From: Allomyces arbusculus | Taxonomy: Eukaryota; Blastocladiomycota; Blastocladiomycetes; Blastocladiales; Blastocladiaceae | Length of the DNA: 64,000 nt | Reading direction: 5' to 3' | Assembly (NCBI GenBank): GCA_027604705.1 | Contig: JADHYV010000031.1 | Location: forward strand, 1-64,000 | Shown: positions 35,101 to 44,377 of the stretch, one piece after another | Position numbering within the stretch: position 1 is the first letter of the stretch | Layout of the letters: each line of letters opens with the position of its first letter | Translations under genes and position numbers: made by a program | Notes under the pieces: model-generated | The model's database searches: none | Told to the model about the DNA's origin: nothing | Seen by the model: only the letters and a program-made list of their open reading frames with translations

Positions 35101-35273
35101 CGACAACGACCACGTCCAAGACGACCTCGACGACTGTGACCAAGACGAGCTCGTCGTCCAAAGTCGTGACCTCGTCTTCGTCGTCGGCGACGGCCAATGT
35201 CGTCGCGTCGTCGGAGAAGTTGTCGGCCGTCGTCACGCACCTCGAGCGCTACTACTCGGTGCACCGCCACTGA
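32150..35273 (+). CDS. Large P-loop GTPase-like protein with a glutamine-rich insertion
   Basis: The protein has 1,006 aa from exons 32150-32485 and 32589-35273. The intron falls inside the Walker A motif: exon 1 ends ..IIGTSQAGK and exon 2 starts TTLIQFLHDY, together GxxxxGKT. A G3-type DxxG follows in CLDLIDTPGLLD (~residues 462-472), then ILDQVKRAGSVTAIVYVINA, which resembles beta-4 of septin/AIG1-like GTPases. The normal N/TKxD G4 motif is not obvious (VVVHSSYNVHKA occupies its place). Between G1 and G3 lie ~350 residues, much of it polyglutamine and Ser-rich, where Ras-like folds have about 40. A CPIH..CPHC pair (~residues 750-780) suggests zinc binding, a coiled coil follows, and the C-terminus is Thr/Ser/Lys-rich. 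The N-terminal 100 residues are Ser/Ala-rich and disordered. I do not know the family. Confidence 0.8.
32821..33335 (+). repeat. CAG-rich polyglutamine-coding segments
   Basis: Three separate CAG/CAA-rich clusters (about 32824-32872, 33118-33160 and 33247-33320) encode Gln runs inside the P-loop protein. Interruptions by CAA, CAT and TTC are frequent, so these are not pure microsatellites. Confidence 0.85.
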
Positions 35274-36448
35274 GCGGCCGAGTGTCCACGACGAGCGTCG
35301 CTCGCTTGCATGTTTGTTATCCTGTCGTTCTCTCACTTCCTCTTCACCGTTGTTCTTTTTTGGCATATGGAGTCTTTTCTTCCCCCCTCGCGCTTTGCCG
35401 CATCCAATCGCTAAAAAACAGTCTTCGCGCTTCGTTTTCCTGTTCCCACGCACCCTTCTTCAATCAATCATCGCGTCCGCGCTTTTTTGTCTCATGTCGT
35501 TTTTGTTGTTGAAATGGTACCAATCTTTGTTGATGATGTTTGCCTGCCTGCCTCTCCCTCTTTGCTTGTCTTTGAAGGAAATTTGGCAGCGTTCGCCAGC
35601 TTTTTCTCATCGCCAGCATGACTGCGAGCGACGGCCCATCAAGGCCAAACCAATGTGGAACTGAATCGCTGCTGGGGAAGTAAAAAATCCATTTGCTGAA
35701 ACTCTGTTGGTCGCCTGGATGTTGGTTGGGCAAACAAGGAAAGAGGAAAGCGCGTTGTGATCTGCGATTGATTCAAGGGGCGTTTCCCCGACAATCGACA
35801 TCTCCGGCGTCCACCCAGCGCCGACATGAACGCTGGGCCGATGGAGTACAACTGATCTTGCAACAGCAGACTCGCGACCATGACGATCGGAGCAGTCCGC
35901 CAACGTTGGTGACAGCACTGCATCATGCCGAACGCCATGACAAGCATGAGCGAATTCATGCCAACTATGATAGTCGCCAGCACTCACGAGTGGGGATACC
36001 CAACGTTTTGTTTTGACGGGATGGACATTCCTGCAAGAGCAGGATGGCCATGGGTGGATATCGACGATCACACGCGTCACGCGTCAAGGCTAAATTGATG
36101 GAACATGCGACAGTCACGCAGAGCCACGTCGTCCCCCATCTTCATCGTTTCCATTCGAGCTCGCCGGAGCCGTCGCCAAAGAGTATTCGCCTTGAAAGCC
36201 GAAACTGGACCGTTGGAGCGGTAGGACGAATCAGTTGGGGACAAGTATGTGAAGCCGGCTGGCGACGGTTGATGCGGCCTTGCGACCTTCCCGATAGAGC
36301 CTAAATGAGACACGGTGGACAAGATTCGCAATCCATTCCCACAGATGTACAGTCGGCCGAGAAATACACATCGGTGTGCGCAACTAACACTCGCGCACCA
36401 GAAAACAGCAAACAATTTCCAGCATTCCAAGCTGCAACAACCCCTCGC
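35274..36448. other. Convergent intergenic region, 1.2 kb
   Basis: This region separates the 3' ends of the P-loop gene and the Mso1-like gene. It is T/C-rich after 35280, then mixed. A minus-strand frame at 35639-35983 has one hydrophobic stretch but no family resemblance, and I would not call it a gene. Confidence 0.5.
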
Positions 36449-38479
36449 TCAGCGCCGGCGCCCAACCGTCGCGGAGCCTGACCCGTAATACCGATCCTCA
36501 CCACGTGAGCTGGGCGCTGCTGGCGGTGCACCGCCATAGTATCGATCCTCACTCGGCCGTGGCGACCCATACTCGCGATCGCGCAGAGCCGGCCCTGCCG
36601 ACCGCGCGCGCGAGACCGCTGGCCGTGCAGGGCGCTCCGTCGCGCGACCGCCATAGTACGGGTCCGCTGCCGGCGGCGCCGGGGGCACGGCGTCGCGCGA
36701 CCGCCCACGGTAGTATCCTCCGTCGTCGTCGTACCGTGCACTGGCCGAGCCGTACCCGCGCGTGTCCTCGGACCGGCGCGGGGTCGGCGGGGCGCGGTCG
36801 CGGTCGTCGACGCGCATCGGCGAGTCGGTGCGGCGCGGGTAGGTCGGGCCCGACCGCGAGTCCATGCTTGGGCGACCGCCGGCGAGGGACGGGTCAGTGG
36901 ACGTGTTGGACGGGCGGCGGTCAGGGCCGCCCGAGACGGCGAGCCGATCGAATTTGGCCAGGTCGTCTTCGCGGACCTTTTCCTTGGCTTGTTCCTTGAG
37001 GAAGTCCGGGACAGGGCCGCCTTTCTTGGCGTAGTAGTCGCGCAGGGCCTTGGAGACTTCCTCCGGGTCTGAGTCTGGAGTTGAGAGCACGGTGGTGAGC
37101 GAGCGGCTGGGAAGAGGGTGGAGAATGAGAGCAGGAAAATGAGCGCACCTTCGTCCTCGTTGTTCTTGGTCGTGGCCACAGCCATTTGCTGCTTGAGTTT
37201 GCTCCAAACACCCCACATGCCCGTCGCTGCGGCACCGCCGTTCCCGTTCTCGTGGCCATTAGCAGCGTGATCACTGGAATCGCGCTTGTCGCCTTCCGCC
37301 GCGGGCGGAGTGGCCGCATGCGAGGCATCGTCGCCTACCGCGCGAAAAGGAGCAAGAGTGGCGACGTGTGAGCGACAGATCACTCTGGAATTAACAAAAG
37401 CGAAACGTAAGCGCACCCGAGGTTCTCTTGGCGGCGCCTGTGGCCACACTCTCCTTGAGCTTGCTCCACAGCGACCCACCCCAATTCGCGCCCGCCGATC
37501 GTGGTGCCGACGTGTCCGAGTGCGTTGCACTCACGTCGCTTGAGGCCTCGCCTGACGGCCGCGCCGGTGGGACCGGCACGGGCGGAACGGGCGGCGCCAG
37601 CTCATCCTCATCGACATTTGGTTGGCCACACTTGTGCCGCGCCGGGTAAAATCCAACGTCGCGACCACAATCCTTGCAAAGAATCACAACGCGCGACACG
37701 CGGTAGTCGATGGTCTTGCCCGGAATGTTGATCGTCTTGGGTTTGTCGGGCCGCGCAATTGGCACGTCCGGGTCGGTCGCGGGCGTGCGTGGACGGCTTG
37801 CGGCGCGTGCACGACGCTCGGAGCGTGCGGGTAAGGCGGGAGGGTCGCTGTTGGTACGCAGCGAGGGCGGCGGACGCTCGGGACGCGGGACGCGCTCGGC
37901 AGCGATTGCTGGGCGCGCGGTCGACGACGAACCGACTTCGGACCGCGACGAGTAGCCGCCACCGCCAACTTCAGACCGTGACGAATAGCCACCACCGATT
38001 TCGGACCGCGACGATGAATACGCGGGTGCGCCGCTACTGATGCCGACTTCCGACCGCGAAGCGCCGTAACCTCCACCCACTTCAGACCGAGACGACGTGT
38101 ATCCCCCGCCACCGACTTCCGACCGCGACGAGAACCCGCCCACATCGGACCGCGACGAATACCCGCCGACCTCGGACCGCGAAATCGTCGTCGCTGCGGG
38201 CCCACTCGCACCGCGCGTTGGGCGCGGCGGACGGCGCACGGGTTCGGCCTCGACCGACGGCCGAGCGCGGCCCAGCGTGTACGGCTGCGGTGTGCTCCCG
38301 GCAGGCGGCATCGGCGCGAGGGTCCCGGGCGTGCCAACGTCGGACGCGTACCCGCGCGTACGGCTCGGGCTGCGCGGGCGGGCTGGGCGAGAACTCGAGT
38401 ACTCGGTGCGTTCCGGGCGCGGGATACGGTGCCCGTCGCGCGGCGGGCGGGGGGCGGCGCGTGCGTACTGACCGTCCAT
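36449..38479 (-). CDS. Mso1-like, SRSEVG-repeat disordered protein
   Basis: Minus-strand exons are 38479-37417, 37334-37149 and 37074-36449, all in phase, giving 624 aa. Most of it is disordered and rich in Pro/Arg/Ser/Tyr. Features in order are eight SRS(E/D)(V/I)G repeats (~residues 98-180), a zinc-binding candidate ILCKDCGRDVGFYPARHKCG, two WSKLK amphipathic motifs (GGSLWSKLKESVA and MWGVWSKLKQQMA), and then DPEEVSKALRDYYAKKGGPVPDFL. The C-terminal tail has repeated RYYGG motifs. The WSKL followed by a short AL..YY..KG..P(D/E)(F/W)L segment is what fungal Mso1 uses to bind Sec1 at exocytic sites, so a role in vesicle docking is plausible. The tandem WSKLK motif and the zinc knuckle are not standard Mso1 features as far as I recall. 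The identity is tentative, but the gene model is good. Confidence 0.6.
37935..38195 (-). repeat. Tandem SRSEVG-coding repeats
   Basis: Eight degenerate copies of a 24-36-nt unit encode Ser-Arg-Ser-Glu/Asp-Val/Ile-Gly, separated by Gly/Tyr/Ser spacers. The core codons (on the plus strand, accgacttccgaccgcgacg-like) are well conserved while the spacers vary in length. Confidence 0.85.
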
Positions 38480-38895
38480 GGTTACGTGGGCCGGCGATGG
38501 CGAGTTGGTAGTTGCTGGTGGTGCTGGTGCTGGCGCTGGTGCAAGCTGCGCTTGTCGGGGATTGCTGGAGGCTACTGGTTGCTAGCTGCTCAGGGTCGCT
38601 CAGGCTCTCGAGCGCGGGGGGGACCAGGGAGGCACAGCGACGGCGATGAGGGCGGGTCCTTTGCCGTTTGTCGGCGTGTTGCGCGCCTGTGGCGAGCGCA
38701 TGCGAGCGGCCTTCATTTTACGTGCGCTTGATGCGAATAAACACACAAACCCATTGAAATACCGAGCATCACAGACACACATCCAACACCCCACCCACGC
38801 CCGTCCGACCCAACAACGGGCCGGGCACAACCACACATCAAATCATTCACGACCCAGAAAAAAAATAATCAACACAAGAAGATGAGCGACGCCAC
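38480..38895. other. Promoter of the Mso1-like gene and 3' end of the MADS gene
   Basis: Both neighbours are on the minus strand. This 416-bp stretch holds the leader of the Mso1-like gene (Gly/Leu-biased on the plus strand) and an A-rich stretch at 38855-38880 next to the MADS stop. No gene is seen. Confidence 0.5.
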
Positions 38896-40907
38896 CTACC
38901 GCGGCGCCGCGCCCGGTGGAGCTCCTCCCTCCAGTACCCGACCACGGCCCCACCCCGCATCACCTGCGCCTCGGCCCGCGACCGCCGGCGGTGTGTTGGG
39001 CGGCGTCGTTCGACCCGGCGCGCCTGTCGTCCACGTCGCCGATGCCGGTGATGGCGGCGGCATTTGCAGCGCGACCATCAGACTTGACGGCGACGACATG
39101 ATGGATGCACGCCGCGCGTGACTCGCAGCCAAGAACGCTGGGTCCGCGCGCAAGTCTATGGGCGTTGGGAGAACAGTACCGGCTGGCGCGTCGGCCGCCG
39201 AGGGCATGGCCGCCAGCGTCGTGACCTCCCACCCAGCGGGCATCGCGACGCGGGTCACGGCGGGTGGAGGCCATGCGGTGGTGGTGGGTGCGGCAGCGAT
39301 CATGGTCCACGCGTCGCCGTTGATGGCGGAGGGAGTGGCCGCCGGCGCGGACACGGCCGGTGAAGGTGCCGCATGCCCGGGCCATGACAATGGCGCTGGC
39401 AACAAAGCTCTTGGGCTGCCCTGGTCAGCGATAGCGGTCGCTGGGATCGCGACCGTGGAGACGGGTGCCGGGATCGAAGAAAACGAAAACGACATGTTTG
39501 GCACGGTGGAGAACATGGGCGCAGGACCGCTCATTGCCATGCTGGTCGCGACTGGCGCTGGTCGCGCTGGTGCGGTCAGACCTGCGGCGGGTACTGGCAA
39601 AGGCGGTACCGCGACGAAGGATACTGGGACCATCGGTCCTGCGGCATGGGAAGATTTTGGTCTTCCAAATTCCGAATCGCCGACATTTTCTTGCGCCGTG
39701 GCACTCGATGGGAGTGGTGGAGCCGAGTACGGTGACGGGGGCCAACTCGACGGCGCAGCATGCAGAGCAGTTTGACACGACGGCGAAACCCACGTCGACA
39801 ACGACGGGTTTCCAGCAGCGCCCAACGACCCTGTCGAATCACGACGCGCAGATGCCGAATCGAGTCGCGGTCGCTTTGCTGGCGGATCTTGAAGGATCCC
39901 GTGTGCCGCGTTCGGGAACGTTGGCGAAAATGGTGCTTGTGCTAGCCCGCCCGCATAGGGAACAGACAGCACCGGCGGGAGGTGGAATTCCTCGGACTCG
40001 TCGCCGTCGTCGTGCGTGTCGTGCCCGCGTGCGCACAGCGCGGCAAACTAAGCGGAACCGGCACAATCAGGCAGCGATCAGCCCATGTCCAACGCATCAC
40101 ACCCGGACCACCATTCGCACTCGCGAACGTACCTCGTCGTTCGTGCGCACTTCCATCGGCCTCCCACTCTGCCGGTGCACCGTAAACTTGGCGAGCAGCG
40201 CGTCCACGTCGTCGAGTGACGAAAAGTACGCGGCTTTGCCCTCGTACATGACGATCAAGGCCACGTCGGCGCCGCACAGCGCGCTCAACTCGTAGGCCTT
40301 CTTCATCACGCCGGCCTTGCGCTTCTGAAATGTCACCTACAAGATAACGGATGAGTAGTATCGGAAAATGGTGAGCAACAGTGTCGAACAACAGAAAGCA
40401 TGCGCAGGTGCTTGCAGCTCATGGCAACACGACCAAGCCCGATGCACAACGAGGCTGAGTACATCGAAAAGCTCTGGAACAAAACCTGTGCGCGCTGCTG
40501 CAACGCGCCGCACGCCATCTCACTTTGCACGCGCGGCGCCTCATTCGGGCCCCGTGGCGCAAGAGTCATGGGCAACATCCAGCCGCAGCAGCGCAAAGCG
40601 AGACGAGGGCGACGGTCCGTTCCGGCGCTTTTTCGTTGCAAATCGGGTTGAATCGGCTCACACATCGTGGCAACATGCGCGCGCACGCGAGCGTCCACAC
40701 GCGGGGGTGGTTGACCGTGTTGCAAGCGCGTGTCGGCCGCGCGTGAGCAACAATGAGAGCTCTCCTCGCGCACGCTTCGCGCGCACACGATGCCGGAGCG
40801 CTAATCGGTTCCAGTTTGCTTGCGCTCGACCAGCGAACAGAGGATCCACGTACGTTTCGTGCGCGAGTCTCGGTGATACGAGCAATCTTGATCTTGCGGC
40901 GGCCCAT
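38896..40907 (-). CDS. MADS-box transcription factor, MEF2/SRF type
   Basis: This nuclear DNA-binding factor has minus-strand exons 40907-40854, 40336-40133 and 40047-38896, giving 469 aa. Exon 1 encodes exactly MGRRKIKIARITETRARN. Exon 2 continues VTFQKRKAGVMKKAYELSAL, CGADVALIVMYEGKAAYF and SSLDDVDALLAKFT, completing a canonical MADS domain of MEF2-like type (KIKIARI, KKAYELS). Residues after ~90 are an Ala/Pro/Ser/Thr-rich putative activation region with KRPRLDSASARRDS, an NLS-like stretch. The 517-nt first intron is several times longer than any other resolved intron in the window and splits the basic DNA-contacting arm from the helix. All junctions are phase 0. Its targets are unknown. 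Confidence 0.93.
40337..40853 (-). other. Unusually long MADS-box intron
   Basis: This 517-nt intron (GTACGT donor, TTGTAG acceptor) interrupts the MADS domain after Asn18. The other resolved introns here are about 60-120 nt. Confidence 0.8.
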
Positions 40908-42276
40908 CGTGCCAGCGGGCTTTGTTGTCGGCTCGGGATCGCTGCAGTTGGCTGGAGCGCCTGTGCTGACGGCGGGAACGGAGAACGGTCGTGAAACAGT
41001 GTGGGAGAATCCCGCGCGGTTTGGTGGGGGGACCACGGTCATAAAGTATGTGCCCTGGAAGACGAGCGAGGGAGGGAGAAAATGGTCGCGTGGTAGATAT
41101 AGACGCCGGTGAGCGCCAGGCCGAACAAGTGCTCTTGCAAGCGGAAGAACGGCGTAACAAGCCTAGAGTCCCGCCTCGGCGTAGGACTGATCATCTTTCT
41201 CCAATCTGCCAGAGCTGCTATGGCAAGGGGTTGAACGGGTGGAACATTGCCGTCGGGGCTTTCGCCAAACGCCATAGGGATGGCATAGTACGTACTTCCA
41301 CGGCGGCGCGCGAGCCAGGAACTGCGGTGGCGCAGCAAGTGGTGGAGAAGGCTGAACGCGCGCCGGCCTCTGAGTATGGACTGATGGAAACGTCGATCGT
41401 GCGGGCACGTTCTTGGGTGGAGAACGTGCACGGCCGACTCACCGTCGAGTGCCCCATCGTGCTTTTGTATGGGGGTGGGGCAAGGTCTTGGCACCAGCTC
41501 GTGCGCGTCGGTGGTTCGCGGTTGGCCACGCGTCAAGCGCGTCGCGCACGCGTCTAGTGGAAACGCGGAATCGTCGAGCCCATCGGCGGGGCCTGGGCGT
41601 TGGCCCCGCCTCGCACTTGCTTACGTGGGAACAGGACGAGAACCCCTTGGTCACGGTCAAGTGCGTGCTTCTCGGTCGTGCAAAGTGTAAACCCATTGCG
41701 CTCCTGTCACGATCAATGTTTCGTCTGCATGGCAGCAAGACTCGATCTTCACCAGCAAACCATGACCACGCACACTTTGATTCGGCCGGCTTGCAAGCCT
41801 CTGGATCATCCCCTCAGCGCAACTTCACGCCGCAAGCAAGCTTGCTCGGGCCCACCCGGGTTGGTCGCGATTTGTTTGGTTGCCGCGGCGTTTAGGTGAT
41901 TGTTGCCGCAAGTATCGTGACACAGCCTTGCATATCCGCCGTGCGACACAGATATAATACACGACGCGTCACCACTGGCCGAATGTTGACCTCGCTGCTG
42001 TCCACCAGTCGTCGTTGTTACAGGGGACAGCGAACCCGATATTCTCTCTGATATGAGCATGGAGGGTCCCAGCATCACGACGATCATTGGAGAACACGGC
42101 CGTCAGCAACATTTTTGCAAGACAACCGCATCAAGACACGAAGAACGGTATTTACTCGACTAGATGAATTCCATAATTTCCGGCGACAAAGGGGGAGAAG
42201 GGTATAAAGATCTACGCAAACACGGCACGACTTGACGCACGCGATCCGTGCGCACGATCCGAGCACGTGTGGAAAC
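40908..42276. other. Upstream region of the MADS gene, 1.4 kb, no supported gene
   Basis: The region lies between the MADS start and the stop of the Q-rich gene, both on minus. Open frames exist on both strands (41048-41557 plus, 41039-41536 minus), overlap each other, and show no domain. Its size would suit regulatory DNA of a transcription-factor gene. Confidence 0.45.
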
Positions 42277-42407
42277 TTACTTGCGCGAGGCCGACGGGGC
42301 GCGCTTGCCCGTGGGCGAGGCTGGGCGCTGCGGGGACTGCTGCTGCTGCTGCACTGGCGAGTTCTTGGCCTGCTGTTGATGCTGCTTGCTCGACGGCGAT
42401 GACGGGC

Positions 42408-42438
<31 letters not shown>

Positions 42439-42889
42439 CTGAAATTGTGCCTGCTTGTTGCTGGGCGATGCGGGGCGCTGGTTCTGGTTTTGCTGCTGCT
42501 GCATATGCTTCTGGATCGGCTGCGCGGACGCCTGCTTGCAGGTCGGCGAAGCGGGCCGCTGCTGGTTCTGCGACTGCAATTGCTGCTTGGCTTGCTGCTG
42601 GTTTTGGTTCTGTTTGGCCGACTTCTGCTGTTGCTGGTGCTGCTGCGCGCTCTGCTGCTGATGCGACTGCTTAATCTGCGCCGACAGCGGGCGCGCCGTC
42701 GAGGCCTGCTGCTGCTGTTGCTGGTTGGACTGCTGCGCGTTATGCTGTTGCTTGGGCTGCTGCTGCGCGTTCTGTTGTTGCTTGGTCTGTTGCTGCGCGT
42801 TCTGTTGTTGCTTGGTCTGTTGCTGCGCGTTCTGTTGCTGCGCGTTCTGTTGCTGCGCGTTCTGTTGCTGCTTAGGCTGCTGCTGAGCG

Positions 42890-42936
<47 letters not shown>

Positions 42937-43605
42937 GGGCGCCGGCAGCTGCGACTTGAGCCACATGGGCGCGACCGAGTCGTCAAAGAGCCACGCGCCC
43001 GACTCGAACGCGTCGTCCGGGTGCGCGTTGCGCGCGCGAATGGCACCGACTGGCATGGGCTGGCCCGTCGGCGCGGCCTGCTTCTGAGCCGTGTTCTGCT
43101 GCAGGCGGGAAGCCTGCGACTGCTGCTGCTGCGACTTGGCCTGTTGCTGCTGCTGAGCCGGGTTGGCCGTCTTTTGATGCGCCGACTGCGCGCGCATGGT
43201 CGAATTCTGCTGGTTCTGCTGCTGGTTCTGCTGCTGGTTCTGCAGCTTGGCCTGCGCCTGCTGCTGCTGCTGCTGCTGCTGCGCGTTCTGCGACTTGGCC
43301 TGTTGCTGCTGCGTGTTCTGCTGCTGCTGCTGCTTGTTCGAAGGCGACGCCGGACGCTGCTGCGACTGCTGCGTGGTCTGCTGCTGCGTCTTGTTCGACG
43401 GCGAGGCCGGGCGCTGCTGCGACTGCGTGCTCTGCTGCTGCGTCTTGTTCGACGGCGACGACGGGCGTTGCTGCTGCTGCTGCTGCTGCTGCGACTGATG
43501 CTGTTGCTGGTTCTTGACCTGCACCTGCTGGTTCTTGACCGAGGCCTGCTGCTGGAGCGCCGGCGCGGCGGCGGTCTTGGCCTGCGCGTTCTGAGTGCGA
43601 CCCAT
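42277..43605 (-). CDS. Glutamine-rich protein with repeated RPxSPxxK motifs
   Basis: This is a single-exon protein of about 442 aa starting MGRTQNAQAKTAAAP. The start at 43605 is preferred over the longer frame to 43746 because a TATA-like box lies at 43697-43703. The bulk is Gln (with Asn and Ala), like prion-like or RNA-granule proteins. Seven RP(A/S)SP(S/T)xK motifs, potential proline-directed phosphorylation sites, are spread in two clusters. One non-repetitive island, about 45 residues long (PMPVGAIRARNAHPDDAF, ESGAWLFDDSVAPMWLK), sits in the middle and looks like a short conserved interaction motif. A decapeptide NAQQQTKQQQ-type repeat is encoded by 30-bp tandem units. I recognise no enzyme or binding domain. 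Function is unknown. Confidence 0.72.
42695..42940 (-). repeat. 30-bp and CTG/CAG tandem repeats in the Q-rich gene
   Basis: On the plus strand, units built from gctgcgcgttctgttgttg and ttggtctgtt recur with a 30-bp period from about 42750 to 42880, followed by a run of CTG triplets (about 42895-42935). They encode NAQQQ/TKQQQ and polyglutamine. Confidence 0.85.
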
Positions 43606-44377
43606 CTTGGCAATTGGCTGGTTGGCTGGCGGAAGCGGGTGAGGAGGAAGGAGCGAGTGGAACTCGATGAGGTCTCCGAACGGCGGGGGTGCGTGGTATT
43701 TATCCTCAGGCGAGCCGCTCACTGCGGCCGCACTGGTCGTGGTCACGGCGGTCGAGCATGGTCGGTTCGTGCGGTCGAGTGCGGCGAGTCGCGCTTGCTT
43801 GGGTGATATGATGGCTTGGGTGCGGAAAATTATCTCGTGGAGGTGGTCAATGTCCGCGACAAGACACGTCGAGGCGTGTGATGGTCAAAGAGATGCCCCC
43901 CGAGACGCGGTCACGTTTCGACTTCGTACTTGAACGGCAAGGTAGCCGGCCTGATCTCTCGTTGATCACGGCGTTCCGGGATATTCTAAATATCACAGCG
44001 GTCCGAGCACGCCTCAATCAAGTACGATATAAATGAACGTCATGAGGGGTGGTCGGTGTCGGGCAACCTTGCTGGCCACTGGGGAGGCGCCGTTCCAGGC
44101 CAGTGGCTTGTCTCCCGAGACGTCATGGTCCTGGTGGGTAGGGCGAGGACATTATACCATCGATCACGGTGTCGTCCAGCGGCGATCACGCGGGTCTCGT
44201 CTCCCCCACGCTTGTCCGGGCCGTGAGCATGTTTCGCGCTTTGCCCGAGCCCGGTCAGCCAGCGGCCGCTGACAATGCAGCGCCGCGACTCCTCCTATCG
44301 GTCCAAGCGGGCACAAAAACGACTCCAATCCCTCATCCAAATATTCTTCACTTTCACCCTGCCCTACGCGCCAAGAC
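43606..44377. other. Upstream region of the Q-rich gene and 3' end of SRP68
   Basis: This 772-bp stretch has no supported gene. A minus-strand ATAAATA at 43697-43703 is a candidate TATA box for the Q-rich gene. A further TATAAA-like element at about 44027 on the plus strand has no gene downstream that I can defend. Confidence 0.5.

Noticed and set aside
36720-38480. Glycine/arginine repeats read as an RGG RNA-binding protein on the plus strand
   Set aside because: The minus-strand frame has consistent exons and phases and conserved-looking WSKLK and CxxC motifs. The plus-strand reading is a shadow of it.
39158-39775. Plus-strand frame of 205 codons opposite the MADS gene
   Set aside because: It is antisense to the Ala/Pro-rich C-terminal exon, and its Gly/Val-rich composition is the mirror of Ala/Pro codons.
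41039-41557. Possible small gene upstream of the MADS gene
   Set aside because: Frames on both strands are of similar length with no start context, domain or splice logic. Left as intergenic.
42084-43613. Second long minus-strand frame (Arg/Ser-rich) and a plus-strand Leu-rich frame over the Q-rich gene
   Set aside because: These are the other two readings of CAG/CTG repeats (Ser/Arg and Leu/Cys). The Gln frame has a plausible start, a TATA-like box and a non-repetitive island.
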